This document shows, piece by piece, positions 1 through 7,122 of a DNA stretch of 8,254 nt. Source of the stretch: Enterobacteriaceae bacterium (GTDB lineage: Bacteria; Pseudomonadota; Gammaproteobacteria; Enterobacterales; Enterobacteriaceae). The DNA lies in NCBI GenBank assembly GCA_022712475.1, contig JALAGK010000193.1, positions 1 through 8,254 of the forward strand, written 5' to 3'. Numbering within the stretch: position 1 is the stretch's first letter; the number at the start of each line of letters is the position of its first letter. The position numbers and the translations under genes were made by a program. Below the pieces are notes generated by a model. It was not told where the DNA came from and made no database searches. It saw nothing but the letters and a program-made list of their open reading frames with translations.

Positions 1-12
1 ATTTGGGACATT

Positions 13-49
13 AACAAATTTTCAACCCCTGGGAGTCAGGGGATTTGTT
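13..49 (+). promoter_or_regulatory. Inverted repeat / stem-loop in the tamA leader
   Basis: A 6-bp GC-rich stem, CCCCTG (26-31) and CAGGGG (37-42), encloses the loop GGAGT. It is flanked by a second pairing, AACAAAT (13-19) with ATTTGTT (43-49), separated on the 5' side by a 6-base bulge. On the plus strand the stem is followed by ATTTGTTTA, so it resembles a weak intrinsic terminator or attenuator. It could equally be a protein-binding palindrome. It lies about 60 bases upstream of the tamA start. The repeat is directly visible; its function is unknown. I see no convincing promoter boxes in the 111 bases before tamA, so the promoter may lie left of the window. Confidence 0.5.
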
Positions 50-101
50 TAGCCGTGGAGCGGCGACAGGTTTTTGCCACAGGCAAAGACAAGGGATATT
101 C

Positions 102-106
102 AGGAG
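102..106 (+). promoter_or_regulatory. Ribosome binding site that fixes the tamA GTG start
   Basis: AGGAG lies 5 bases before the GTG at 112-114. It chooses this GTG over an in-frame GTG at 55, which would add 19 polar residues ahead of the signal peptide and has no such site in front of it. Confidence 0.85.
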
Positions 107-111
107 TAAAC

Positions 112-1848
112 GTGCCACGTATTCGAATTTTATGTCTGGCCGGAGTCTGGCTGGTCAGTGGTTTAGCCAGTGCTGCCACCGTAAGGCTACAGGTAGAAGG
201 TCTGAGCGGCGCACTGGAAAAGAACGTACGCGCACAGCTTTCTACGATTGAAAGCGATGAAGTGTCGGCTGACCGTCGCTTCCAGGCGCGCGTGGACGAC
301 GCTATCCGTGAAGGCTTAAAAGCGCTCGGCTATTATGAGCCGACTATTGATTTTGTCCTGCTGCCCGCGCCACCTGCCGGTGGACGTCCAGTATTGAAAG
401 CACAGGTGCAGGCCGGTGAGCCCGTTCGTATTGGCGGGACGGATGTCATCCTGCGCGGTGGGGCGCGCACGGATGAAGATTACCTGGCGCTGTTAGGTAA
501 ACGCCCGAAAATCGGCACGGTACTTAACCACAGCGACTACGACAGCTTTAAAAGCAGTCTGACGGGCGTGGCACTGCGTAAAGGCTACTTTGACAGTGAA
601 TTCAAAAAAAGCCAGCTGGGCGTCTCCGTCGAGCGCCGTCAGGCATTCTGGGACATTGATTACGACAGCGGCGAGCGCTACCGTTTTGGTGAGGTGACTT
701 TCGAAGGCTCGCAGATTCGTGAAGAGTATCTTCACAGCCTGGTGCCGTTTGAAGAGGGCGACTACTACAGTTCTGCAGAGCTTGCTGAACTGAACCGCCG
801 TCTGGCGGCGACTGGCTGGTTTAATTCCGTGGTCGTGGCGCCGGAGTTTGATAAATCCCGCGAATCGAAAGTGCTGCCTCTGCATGGCGTGGTCAGTCCG
901 CGTACCCGTAACACCATTGAAACTGGGGTGGGGTATTCCACTGACGTTGGGCCGCGTGTTAAGGCAACCTGGAAGCGGCCCTGGGTTAACTCCTGGGGGC
1001 ACAGTTTTACCTCCAGCGCCAGCATCTCCGCGCCTGAGCAACAGCTCGATTTCAGCTACAAAATTCCCCTGCTGAAAAGCCCGCTTGAGCAGTATTACAC
1101 CGTACAGGGCGGCTTTAAGCGCACCGATCTTAACGATACCCAGGCAGACTCCACCACGCTTGCGCTGTCGCGCAACTGGGATATGGAAAGCGGCTGGCAG
1201 CGCGCGCTAAACCTGCGCTGGAGTCTTGACCACTTTACCCAAGGCAGCATAACTAATACCACCATGCTTCTCTATCCCGGCGCCAGCCTCAGTCGCACCC
1301 GCTCACGCGGTGGCCTGATGCCAACCTGGGGCGATTCTCAACGCTATTCTATCGATTACTCCGACACGCTCTGGGGTTCTGACGTCGACTTCGTTGTGCT
1401 ACAGGCGCAAAACGTCTGGATCCGTTCGCTTTATGACAAACATCGCTTTGTACTGCGCGGCAACGTCGGCTGGATTGAAACTAACGACTTCCAGCGTGTA
1501 CCGCCAGATCTGCGCTTCTTCGCCGGTGGTGATCGCAGTATTCGCGGTTATGACTATAAATCGCTCTCGCCGCGTGACGACGAAGGCAAGTTGACGGGGG
1601 CATCCAAACTGCTTACCGGCTCGGTGGAGTACCAGTACAACGTGACCGGTAAATGGTGGGGCGCGGTATTTGTCGATTCCGGTGAAGCGGTTAACGACAT
1701 TAAGCAAAGCAACTTTAAGACGGGCGCAGGCGTTGGCGTGCGCTGGCAGTCGCCGGTTGGCCCAGTGAAGCTCGACTTTGCCGTACCAGTGGGTGATAAA
1801 GAGGAACACGGTTTGCAGTTCTACATCGGTCTGGGGCCTGAGCTATGA
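112..1848 (+). CDS. tamA: TamA, outer-membrane subunit of the translocation and assembly module (Omp85 family)
   Basis: This 578-residue protein matches E. coli TamA (formerly YtfM, 577 residues) almost throughout. TamA is a 16-stranded outer-membrane beta-barrel with three periplasmic POTRA domains. It works with TamB in assembling a subset of outer-membrane proteins, including autotransporters. Visible features are a Sec signal peptide (residues 1-21, cleavage after Ala-Ser-Ala, mature protein starting ATVRLQ), POTRA domains at roughly 22-265, and a barrel from about 275 to the end. The Omp85 loop-6 motif Arg-Gly-Tyr is at 478-480 within GGDRSIRGY. The C-terminal beta-signal is the last strand, [12 protein letters not shown]. 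The start is the GTG at 112, as in E. coli, supported by a Shine-Dalgarno sequence and by the signal peptide beginning right there. The stop codon overlaps the tamB start (ATGA), which implies translational coupling. No truncation or missing motif is seen. The family is not in doubt. Confidence 0.97.
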   Translation: MPRIRILCLAGVWLVSGLASAATVRLQVEGLSGALEKNVRAQLSTIESDEVSADRRFQARVDDAIREGLKALGYYEPTIDFVLLPAPPAGGRPVLKAQVQAGEPVRIGGTDVILRGGARTDEDYLALLGKRPKIGTVLNHSDYDSFKSSLTGVALRKGYFDSEFKKSQLGVSVERRQAFWDIDYDSGERYRFGEVTFEGSQIREEYLHSLVPFEEGDYYSSAELAELNRRLAATGWFNSVVVAPEFDKSRESKVLPLHGVVSPRTRNTIETGVGYSTDVGPRVKATWKRPWVNSWGHSFTSSASISAPEQQLDFSYKIPLLKSPLEQYYTVQGGFKRTDLNDTQADSTTLALSRNWDMESGWQRALNLRWSLDHFTQGSITNTTMLLYPGASLSRTRSRGGLMPTWGDSQRYSIDYSDTLWGSDVDFVVLQAQNVWIRSLYDKHRFVLRGNVGWIETNDFQRVPPDLRFFAGGDRSIRGYDYKSLSPRDDEGKLTGASKLLTGSVEYQYNVTGKWWGAVFVDSGEAVNDIKQSNFKTGAGVGVRWQSPVGPVKLDFAVPVGDKEEHGLQFYIGLGPEL

Positions 1849-4800
1849 GTCGTTGGAAGAAAATTAGCCTCGCGGTGCTGGTGGTACTGCTCCTTATTAT
1901 TGGCGCGGTGGGTTTCCTGGTGGGAACCACCACGGGCCTGCATCTTGTCTTTAAAGCGGCTAACCGCTGGGTGCCGGGGTTAGAAATTAGTCAGGTCACC
2001 GGCGGCTGGCGCGATTTGACGCTGAAAAACGTGACATATACGCAGCCAGGCGTTGATGTGCGCGCCGGTGAGTTGCATTTGGCGGTCAAGCTCGGTTGTC
2101 TGCGTAGCAGCAGCCTGTGCGTAAATGACCTCTCGCTTAAAGACATTAATGTCGCTATCGACAGCAAAAAAATGCCGCCGTCAGAGCCTGCGGCGCAGGA
2201 AGAAGACAGCGGCCCGCTTAACCTCAGCACGCCTTACCCCATCACCCTTAGCCGCGTGGCGCTTGATAACGTCAATCTCAAGATTGATGACACCACGGTG
2301 TCGGTTATGTCGTTCACCTCCGGGTTGAACTGGCAGGAGCGCAACCTGACGCTGACGCCAACCAGCCTGCAAGGGCTGCTGATAGCCTTGCCGAAGGCTG
2401 CTGAAGTGGCGCAGGAGCAGGTGGTTGAGCCGAAGATTGAAAAACCGGACCCTAATGAGCCGCCGCTTGGCGACACGCTGCGCGAGATGTTCTCAAAACC
2501 GCTGTTACCGGAAATGGCCGATGTGCATCTGCCGGTTAACCTCAACATTCAGGAGTTTCGCGGTGAGCGTCTGCGTCTGACCGGCGACACTGACGTCATG
2601 GTCAATAGCCTGCTGCTCAAAGTCACCAGCAATGATGGACAGATGAGCCTGGATACGCTTGATATCGACTCTGATAAAGGCCAGGTGACAGCCAGCGGTA
2701 GCGCGCAGCTGCGCGACAGCTGGCCGGTGGACATGACGCTTAACAGCAGCCTTAATTTTGAGCCGCTTAAAGGCGAAAAAGTTAAAATGAAAATCGGCGG
2801 CGCACTGCGTGAGCAGCTGGAACTGGGGGTTAATTTATCCGGCCCGGTAGGCGTGGATGTGCGTGCGCAAACGCGACTTGCCGAGGCGGGTCTGCCGCTT
2901 AACCTTGAAATTAACAGCAAGCAGCTCTACTGGCCGTTGAGCGGCGCGAAAGAATACCAGGCAGATGACCTGAAGCTCAAACTTACCGGCAAAATGACCG
3001 ACTATACGTTGTCGTTTCGCACTGCGGTGAAAGGCGAGCAGGTGCCGCCTGCCACCATTACGCTTGATGCAAAGGGTAACGAGCAGCAGGTCAATCTCGA
3101 CAAGCTGCGTGTGGCCGCCCTCCAGGGCAACATTGACCTTAAGGCGGTACTCGACTGGCAGCAGGCCATTAGCTGGCGCAGCGAATTGACGCTTAACGGC
3201 ATTAACACCGCGAAATTTGTACCGGACTGGCCCTCGAAGCTCGACGGGCTGATTAAAACCCGCGGCAGCCTCTACGGCGGTAGCTGGCAGATGGACGTGC
3301 CGGAGCTGAAAATTACCGGCAACGTGAAGCAAAACCGCGTTGACGTGAACGGCAAGCTGAAAGGCAACAGCTACATGCAGTGGAACATCCCAGGGCTGCA
3401 TGCCGCCCTGGGTAAAAACACGGTCGATATTAAGGGCGATTTAAGCGATAAGGCGTTGGCGCTGGATGCCAACATTGATGCGCCGAACCTGGATAATGCG
3501 CTGCCGGGTCTTGGCGGTACGGCAAAAGGGCTGGTAAAAGTGCTTGGCACGCTTGAGGCACCGCAGCTTCAGGCCGATCTCACCGCTAACAGCCTGCGCT
3601 GGCAGGAGTTGTCCATTGCCCGCGTGTTGCTCAAAGGCGACGTGAAGTCCGGTGAGCAGATTGCCGGTAACCTTGACCTCCAGGTGAATAACATACAGCA
3701 GCCGGGCGTGGATATCCGCCAGGTGTCGTTGGATGCGAAAGGAAGCGAGCAGCAGCACCAACTACAGTTGCGCATTCAGGGCGAGCCGGTCTCCGGTGGC
3801 CTGAAGCTCAGCGGTGCGTTTGACCGTAAAGCGCAGCGCTGGCGTGGTGAGTTGAGTGACACGCGCTTTGATACGCCGGTTGGTCCGTGGTCGCTGTCGC
3901 GCGCGATGGCGCTCGATTTCCGTGCTGAGGAGCAAAAAGTCAGCGTCGGTCCACATTGCTGGAATAACCCCAACGCGGAACTGTGTGTGCCGCAAACCAT
4001 TGATGTGGGGGCCAGCGGTCATGCGCTGGTCAATCTCAACCGCTTCGACCTCGCCATGCTAAAACCGTTTATGCCAGAGCAAACGCAGGCGAGCGGTGTG
4101 TTTAGCGGTAAAGCAGACGTCAGCTGGAACAGCGATGGCGGCCTGCCGCAGGGTAAGGTCACGCTCCAGGGGCGCGGCGTGAAGGTCACGCAGGTGGTGA
4201 ACCAGAACCCATTGCCGGTCGCGTTTGATACGCTCAACCTTGATGCTGAACTTCGCAATAACCGTGCCGATCTCGGCTGGATGATTCGCATCCAGAACAA
4301 CGGTCAGTTTGACGGTAAAGTTCAGGTGAGCGATCCGCAGGGCAGACGTAATCTCGCGGGCAACGTCAATATTCGTAACTTCTCGCTGGCGATGGTGAAC
4401 GCCATCTTCTCGCGTGGCGAGCAGGCGGCAGGTAACCTTAACGCTGACTTACGTCTGGCCGGCAATGCTGAGCGTCCGCAGTTGTTGGGTAACCTCAAGC
4501 TCACCGGACTGGATATTGACGCCAACTTTATGCCGTTTGACATGCAGCCGAGCGAACTGGCGCTGACGTTTAACGGCATGAGCTCGCAGCTTCAGGGTGT
4601 GGTGCGGACCGCGCGTGGGCAGATTAACCTCAGCGGTGATGCCGACTGGAGCCAGCTTGAAAACTGGCGTGCGCGTATTGCGGCACAGGGCAATAAAGTC
4701 CGCATTACGGTGCCGCCAATGGTGCGCCTGGATGTGTCGCCGGACGTGGTGTTTGAAGCCACCCCGTCGCTGTATACGCTAAACGGCAAAGTGGATGTGC

Positions 4801-5621
4801 CCTGGGCGCGTATTCTGGTCAAAGAGGTGCCGGAAAGCGCAGTGGGGGTATCCAGTGACGAAGTGCTGCTTGACGAAAATCTGCAGCCGAAAGAAGGCCA
4901 AACGGCGTCGGTACCGATTAACAGTAACCTGACCATCCATGTGGGCAACAATGTGCGTATTGATGCATTTGGTCTTAAGGCGCGCCTGGCAGGCGACCTG
5001 AAGGTTGCGCAGGATAAGCAGGGACTGGGGCTTAATGGCCAGATAAACATTCCGGAAGGACGTTTTCACGCTTACGGACAGGACTTGATTGTGCAAAAAG
5101 GCGAGCTGTTGTTCTCCGGTCCGCCGGATCAGCCGCTGCTTAATATTGAAGCTATCCGTAACCCGGAAGCCACGGAGAACAACGTGAAAGCCGGGGTGCG
5201 CGTGACCGGCCAGGCAGATGAGCCGAAGGTGGAAGTGTTCTCCGATCCGGCTATGTCGCAACAGGAAGCGTTGTCTTATCTCCTGCGCGGACAGGGTCTC
5301 GACAGCTCCGGCAGCGACAGCCAGGAGATGACCTCCATGCTCATTGGTTTGGGGGTTGCACAAAGTGGTCAGGTTGTGGGTAAAATCGGGGAGACTTTCG
5401 GCGTCAGTAACCTGGCGCTGGATACCACCGGGGTGGGGGATTCATCTCAGGTCGTAGTCAGCGGTTATGTACTGCCGGGTCTGCAGGTGAAATATGGAAT
5501 GGGCATCTTTGATTCGCTGGCGACCTTAACATTGCGCTATCGCCTCATGCCTAAACTGTATCTGGAAGCGGTGTCTGGCGTAGATCAGGCACTCGATTTG
5601 CTCTATCAGTTTGAGTTTTAG
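1845..5621 (+). CDS. tamB: TamB, inner-membrane-anchored AsmA-like subunit of the translocation and assembly module
   Basis: This 1258-residue protein is one residue shorter than E. coli TamB (YtfN) and colinear with it. TamB is anchored in the inner membrane, crosses the periplasm as a long beta-taco (hydrophobic groove) and binds the TamA POTRA domains. It acts in outer-membrane protein assembly and, with YhdP and YdbH, is linked to phospholipid transport to the outer membrane. A single N-terminal hydrophobic segment (about residues 8-27) follows the basic MSRWKK, giving a signal anchor. Cysteines at 85 and 92 and at 705 and 714 form two closely spaced pairs, suggesting periplasmic disulfides. 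Acidic, proline-rich linkers lie near residues 109-121 and 190-208. The C-terminal TamB (formerly DUF490) domain spans roughly the last 320 residues and ends in LLYQFEF. The start overlaps the tamA stop by 4 bases, and ytfP begins 2 bases after the stop, so all three are probably one transcript. Confidence 0.97.
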   Translation: MSRWKKISLAVLVVLLLIIGAVGFLVGTTTGLHLVFKAANRWVPGLEISQVTGGWRDLTLKNVTYTQPGVDVRAGELHLAVKLGCLRSSSLCVNDLSLKDINVAIDSKKMPPSEPAAQEEDSGPLNLSTPYPITLSRVALDNVNLKIDDTTVSVMSFTSGLNWQERNLTLTPTSLQGLLIALPKAAEVAQEQVVEPKIEKPDPNEPPLGDTLREMFSKPLLPEMADVHLPVNLNIQEFRGERLRLTGDTDVMVNSLLLKVTSNDGQMSLDTLDIDSDKGQVTASGSAQLRDSWPVDMTLNSSLNFEPLKGEKVKMKIGGALREQLELGVNLSGPVGVDVRAQTRLAEAGLPLNLEINSKQLYWPLSGAKEYQADDLKLKLTGKMTDYTLSFRTAVKGEQVPPATITLDAKGNEQQVNLDKLRVAALQGNIDLKAVLDWQQAISWRSELTLNGINTAKFVPDWPSKLDGLIKTRGSLYGGSWQMDVPELKITGNVKQNRVDVNGKLKGNSYMQWNIPGLHAALGKNTVDIKGDLSDKALALDANIDAPNLDNALPGLGGTAKGLVKVLGTLEAPQLQADLTANSLRWQELSIARVLLKGDVKSGEQIAGNLDLQVNNIQQPGVDIRQVSLDAKGSEQQHQLQLRIQGEPVSGGLKLSGAFDRKAQRWRGELSDTRFDTPVGPWSLSRAMALDFRAEEQKVSVGPHCWNNPNAELCVPQTIDVGASGHALVNLNRFDLAMLKPFMPEQTQASGVFSGKADVSWNSDGGLPQGKVTLQGRGVKVTQVVNQNPLPVAFDTLNLDAELRNNRADLGWMIRIQNNGQFDGKVQVSDPQGRRNLAGNVNIRNFSLAMVNAIFSRGEQAAGNLNADLRLAGNAERPQLLGNLKLTGLDIDANFMPFDMQPSELALTFNGMSSQLQGVVRTARGQINLSGDADWSQLENWRARIAAQGNKVRITVPPMVRLDVSPDVVFEATPSLYTLNGKVDVPWARILVKEVPESAVGVSSDEVLLDENLQPKEGQTASVPINSNLTIHVGNNVRIDAFGLKARLAGDLKVAQDKQGLGLNGQINIPEGRFHAYGQDLIVQKGELLFSGPPDQPLLNIEAIRNPEATENNVKAGVRVTGQADEPKVEVFSDPAMSQQEALSYLLRGQGLDSSGSDSQEMTSMLIGLGVAQSGQVVGKIGETFGVSNLALDTTGVGDSSQVVVSGYVLPGLQVKYGMGIFDSLATLTLRYRLMPKLYLEAVSGVDQALDLLYQFEF
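1877..1884 (+). other. Chi octamer (GCTGGTGG)
   Basis: An exact copy of the enterobacterial RecBCD recombination hotspot octamer lies within the codons for the TamB membrane anchor (Val-Leu-Val-Val). The match is exact, but such octamers are frequent in these genomes, so it may simply reflect codon choice for hydrophobic residues. Confidence 0.4.
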
Positions 5622-5623
5622 CA

Positions 5624-5959
5624 ATGCGAATATTCGTTTATGGCAGTTTACGGCGCAAACAGGGCAACAGCCACTGGATGACCAACGCTTTGTTGCTCGG
5701 AGAACACTGTGAACAGGGCTACCAGCTCTATAATCTTGGCCATTATCCTGGCGCTGTGCCGGGTGATGGTTCGGTGAACGGTGAAGTCTACCGTATTGAT
5801 GCCAGCACGCTGGCAGAGCTGGATGCGCTGCGTACCAAAGGCGGTGAGTATCAGCGCAGGCTGATTCAAACACCTTACGGTAGCGCGTGGATGTATGTCT
5901 ATCAGCGCCCGGTCGACGGACTGGTGCCGATTGACAGCGGCGACTGGCTGGATCGGTAG
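5624..5959 (+). CDS. ytfP: YtfP, small gamma-glutamylcyclotransferase-fold protein
   Basis: A 111-residue cytoplasmic protein of the GGCT-like (AIG2/BtrG) family, closely matching E. coli YtfP. Family members cyclise gamma-glutamyl amides to release 5-oxoproline; the natural substrate of YtfP is not established. The family loop YGSL is at residues 6-9 (MRIFVYGSL). Glu75 in GGEY occupies the expected place of the catalytic glutamate, an assignment made by motif position only. The PYGSAWMYVYQRP stretch near the C-terminus is characteristic of the subfamily. The start lies 2 bases downstream of the tamB stop. Only a weak GAG at 5613-5615 could serve as a Shine-Dalgarno sequence, so expression probably depends on coupling to tamB translation. 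The protein ends WLDR, two residues before the end of the E. coli protein as I recall it; this is unlikely to matter. An intrinsic terminator follows 26 bases later. Confidence 0.93.
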   Translation: MRIFVYGSLRRKQGNSHWMTNALLLGEHCEQGYQLYNLGHYPGAVPGDGSVNGEVYRIDASTLAELDALRTKGGEYQRRLIQTPYGSAWMYVYQRPVDGLVPIDSGDWLDR

Positions 5960-5985
5960 GTGCAAGCCCACCGTCTGGTGAAATG

Positions 5986-6018
5986 AAAACAACCACGTTT
6001 CGGCGTGGTTGTTTTTTT
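5986..6018 (+). terminator. Intrinsic terminator of the tamA-tamB-ytfP operon
   Basis: A perfect 12-bp stem pairs 5986-5997 (AAAACAACCACG) with 6004-6015 (CGTGGTTGTTTT) around the loop TTTCGG, and runs into seven consecutive T residues (6012-6018). It starts 26 bases after the ytfP stop. The 5' run of four A residues gives it slight activity potential on the other strand, but ppa has its own terminator ahead of it. Confidence 0.93.
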
Positions 6019-6117
6019 ATGGGCGCAGAAAGGAGCGTCGAGTGCGTGAGGGGAGCCATCATGTCACTGCGAACAGCCCCGTGCGCTACAGGAGTTTGTC
6101 CGGCGTACTACCACCAT
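6019..6117. other. Short spacer between the two convergent terminators
   Basis: About 100 bases lie between the ytfP and ppa terminators. In E. coli K-12 the chpS-chpB toxin-antitoxin genes occupy the ytfP-ppa interval; I see no trace of either here. The one coding possibility is a 36-codon frame starting at 6061 with a good Shine-Dalgarno sequence. It runs through the ppa terminator and is treated as a finding rather than called as a gene. Confidence 0.6.
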
Positions 6118-6150
6118 AAAAAATGCCGGCCCGCTTTTGCGTTCCGGCAT
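6118..6150 (-). terminator. Intrinsic terminator of ppa
   Basis: Read on the minus strand, ATGCCGG (6150-6144) pairs with CCGGCAT (6129-6123). Inside it, CGC/GCG (6141-6139 with 6134-6132) closes an AAAA loop after a 2x2 mismatch. The stem is followed by a run of six T residues (6123-6118). It starts 35 bases downstream of the ppa stop codon. Confidence 0.88.
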
Positions 6151-6185
6151 GCATCGCCCGCAGGCGCGTGAGAGTGTCGCGAAAA

Positions 6186-6716
6186 TTACTTCTTCGCAGC
6201 GCGCTCGAAAGACGCAACGATTTCAGCTTTTGCGGCTTCGGCGTTATCCCAGCCGTCAACCTTCACCCATTTGCCTTTTTCCAGATCTTTGTAGTGTTCA
6301 AAGAAGTGGGTGATCTGCGCTTTCAGCAGTTCCGGCAGGTCGTTCACATCTTTGATGTGATCGTATTCTTTGCTGAGCTTGGTGTGCGGTACGGCAACCA
6401 GCTTCGCATCTTCACCGGATTCGTCGGTCATCTTCAGCACGCCAACCGGACGGCAGCGGATAACGGAGCCTGGCTGCAGCGGGTATGGGGTCGGCACCAG
6501 CACGTCAACCGGGTCGCCGTCCAGGGACAGGGTGTGGTTGATGTAACCGTAGTTGCACGGATAGAACATTGCAGTAGACATGAAGCGGTCTACAAACAGC
6601 GCGCCGCTGTCTTTGTCGACTTCGTATTTGATGGGGTCGGCGTTCGCCGGGATCTCGATAACAACGTAGATATCTTCCGGCAGATCTTTGCCCGCAGGAA
6701 CGTTCAGTAAGCTCAT
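6186..6716 (-). CDS. ppa: Inorganic pyrophosphatase (family I, soluble)
   Basis: A 176-residue cytoplasmic enzyme, the same length as E. coli Ppa and nearly identical to it. It hydrolyses pyrophosphate to two phosphates with Mg2+, pulling DNA, RNA and aminoacyl-tRNA synthesis forward. The family I signature DGDPVDV is at 66-72. All the active-site residues I recall are present, counting Met as 1: Glu21, Lys30, Glu32, Arg44, Tyr56, Asp66, Asp68, Asp71, Asp98, Asp103, Lys105, Tyr142, Lys143. The start [10 protein letters not shown] is preceded by AAGGA (minus strand, 6728-6724) at 7-base spacing. A longer in-frame start at 6755 would add 13 residues absent from the family and would lie at the promoter. 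The gene is single and convergent to the tam operon, with its own terminator and promoter. Confidence 0.98.
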   Translation of the reverse strand: MSLLNVPAGKDLPEDIYVVIEIPANADPIKYEVDKDSGALFVDRFMSTAMFYPCNYGYINHTLSLDGDPVDVLVPTPYPLQPGSVIRCRPVGVLKMTDESGEDAKLVAVPHTKLSKEYDHIKDVNDLPELLKAQITHFFEHYKDLEKGKWVKVDGWDNAEAAKAEIVASFERAAKK

Positions 6717-6755
6717 GTTTGATTCCTTAAACTGTGTGGCAAACAAGTGCCGCAC

Positions 6756-6785
6756 ATTATAGCCAGGACGCGCTATAAAAGTCTT
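6756..6785 (-). promoter_or_regulatory. ppa promoter
   Basis: On the minus strand a consensus -10 hexamer TATAAT occupies 6761-6756. A weak -35 (AAGACT at 6785-6780, 18-bp spacing, or AGACTT one base nearer) precedes it. Transcription would start near 6749, giving a leader of about 33 bases before the ppa ATG. The perfect -10 box fits strong constitutive expression. Confidence 0.75.
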
Positions 6786-7029
6786 TGCCTGATTTTCGCA
6801 GCACAGCCTGTATCTGTGGTTTCAGCGCAGTCTGAATCACGCGAAAAATCCATAAACGTAGCCTGCCAGTGAATAAGATTATGTAACCGTTTCCATAGAG
6901 GGTGTTTCAGTCTGTTCTGGGCGGAAAATCGTCTCTGGCTCCCGCCTGTCGAGCGGGCCGCATCCTGTCTGCACTGTTCCCATTTTCTCTTTCTGTTGAT
7001 TGTTAACATTTTCGCTGCATTTTCCGAAC
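6786..7029. other. Long divergent ppa-ytfQ intergenic region
   Basis: There is no convincing gene in this stretch. Apart from the GalR-type operator at 6881-6896 it holds an imperfect inverted repeat, GATTTTCGC (6791-6799) against GCGAAAAATC (6841-6850, one extra A). It also has a small hairpin, CCCGC (6941-6945) with GCGGG (6953-6957), and the palindrome TGTTAACA at 7001-7008. None is followed by a T run, so no small-RNA terminator is apparent. Confidence 0.55.
6881..6896 (+). promoter_or_regulatory. GalR/GalS-type operator upstream of ytfQ
   Basis: ATGTAACCGTTTCCAT has the layout of GalR/GalS operators in E. coli (GTGTAAACGATTCCAC): TGTAA, a central CG and TTCCA all match, with 12 of 16 positions agreeing with that site. 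GalR control of ytfQ is reported for E. coli, and the imported sugar is galactose-related, so the match fits its context. The centre lies about 190 bases upstream of the inferred ytfQ transcription start, which is far for simple repression. Confidence 0.72.
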
Positions 7030-7045
7030 TGTGATGTAACGCATT
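7030..7045 (+). promoter_or_regulatory. CRP-like site upstream of ytfQ
   Basis: TGTGA (7030-7034) is a perfect left half site; after six bases the right half is GCATT, matching TCACA at only two of five positions. Its centre (7037.5) falls about 41 bases before the predicted start of transcription, the usual class II activation position. The promoter has no good -35 box, as expected for a CRP-dependent promoter. One half is weak, so this is an inference. Confidence 0.45.
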
Positions 7046-7054
7046 CAGTTACAT
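7034..7054 (+). repeat. Seven-base inverted repeat in the ytfQ promoter region
   Basis: ATGTAAC (7034-7040) and GTTACAT (7048-7054) are perfect inverted copies separated by GCATTCA. The repeat overlaps the CRP-like site and the -35 region of the predicted promoter. It looks like a dimeric operator, but the spacing differs from the GalR layout, so the binding protein is not identified. Confidence 0.5.
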
Positions 7055-7065
7055 TCAGGGTTGTC

Positions 7066-7071
7066 TATAGT
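7066..7071 (+). promoter_or_regulatory. Predicted -10 box for ytfQ
   Basis: TATAGT differs from TATAAT at one position. It would place the transcription start near 7078, about 45 bases before the ATG. The hexamers 16-18 bp upstream (TTCAGT, ATTCAG, CATTCA) are poor -35 elements. Confidence 0.5.
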
Positions 7072-7122
7072 TTTTTCGCAGCCGAAGTTTTCTCCTATGA
7101 CCACGTTTTCGAGGATCTTTTT

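Noticed and set aside
493..1041. 182-codon open frame antisense to tamA
   Set aside because: It lies wholly inside tamA, which is certain by homology; the composition (many Val, Ala, Arg) is typical of an antisense shadow and no start signal or recognisable domain is seen.
4779..5363. 194-codon open frame antisense to tamB
   Set aside because: It is fully within conserved tamB coding sequence, and its His- and Arg-rich translation matches no family I recognise.
5526..6062. 178-codon minus-strand frame across the end of tamB, ytfP and the terminator
   Set aside because: It crosses two confirmed genes and the operon terminator and has no recognisable protein features; a shadow.
6123..6710. 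195-codon plus-strand frame opposite ppa
   Set aside because: Exact antisense of a highly conserved pyrophosphatase gene; the valine- and phenylalanine-rich translation is a by-product of ppa codon usage.
6791..6850. GATTTTCGC ... GCGAAAAATC considered as a small-RNA stem or repeat element
   Set aside because: The arms are 41 bases apart with an extra A, there is no T run, and it does not resemble REP or ERIC elements.
6541..6890. The 10-mer ATGTAACCGT occurs at both 6541-6550 and 6881-6890, suggesting a second GalR site inside ppa
   Set aside because: At 6541 the sequence continues AGTTGC instead of TTCCAT, so the right half of the operator is missing; those bases encode the conserved Gly-Tyr-Ile of pyrophosphatase, so the repeat is coincidental.
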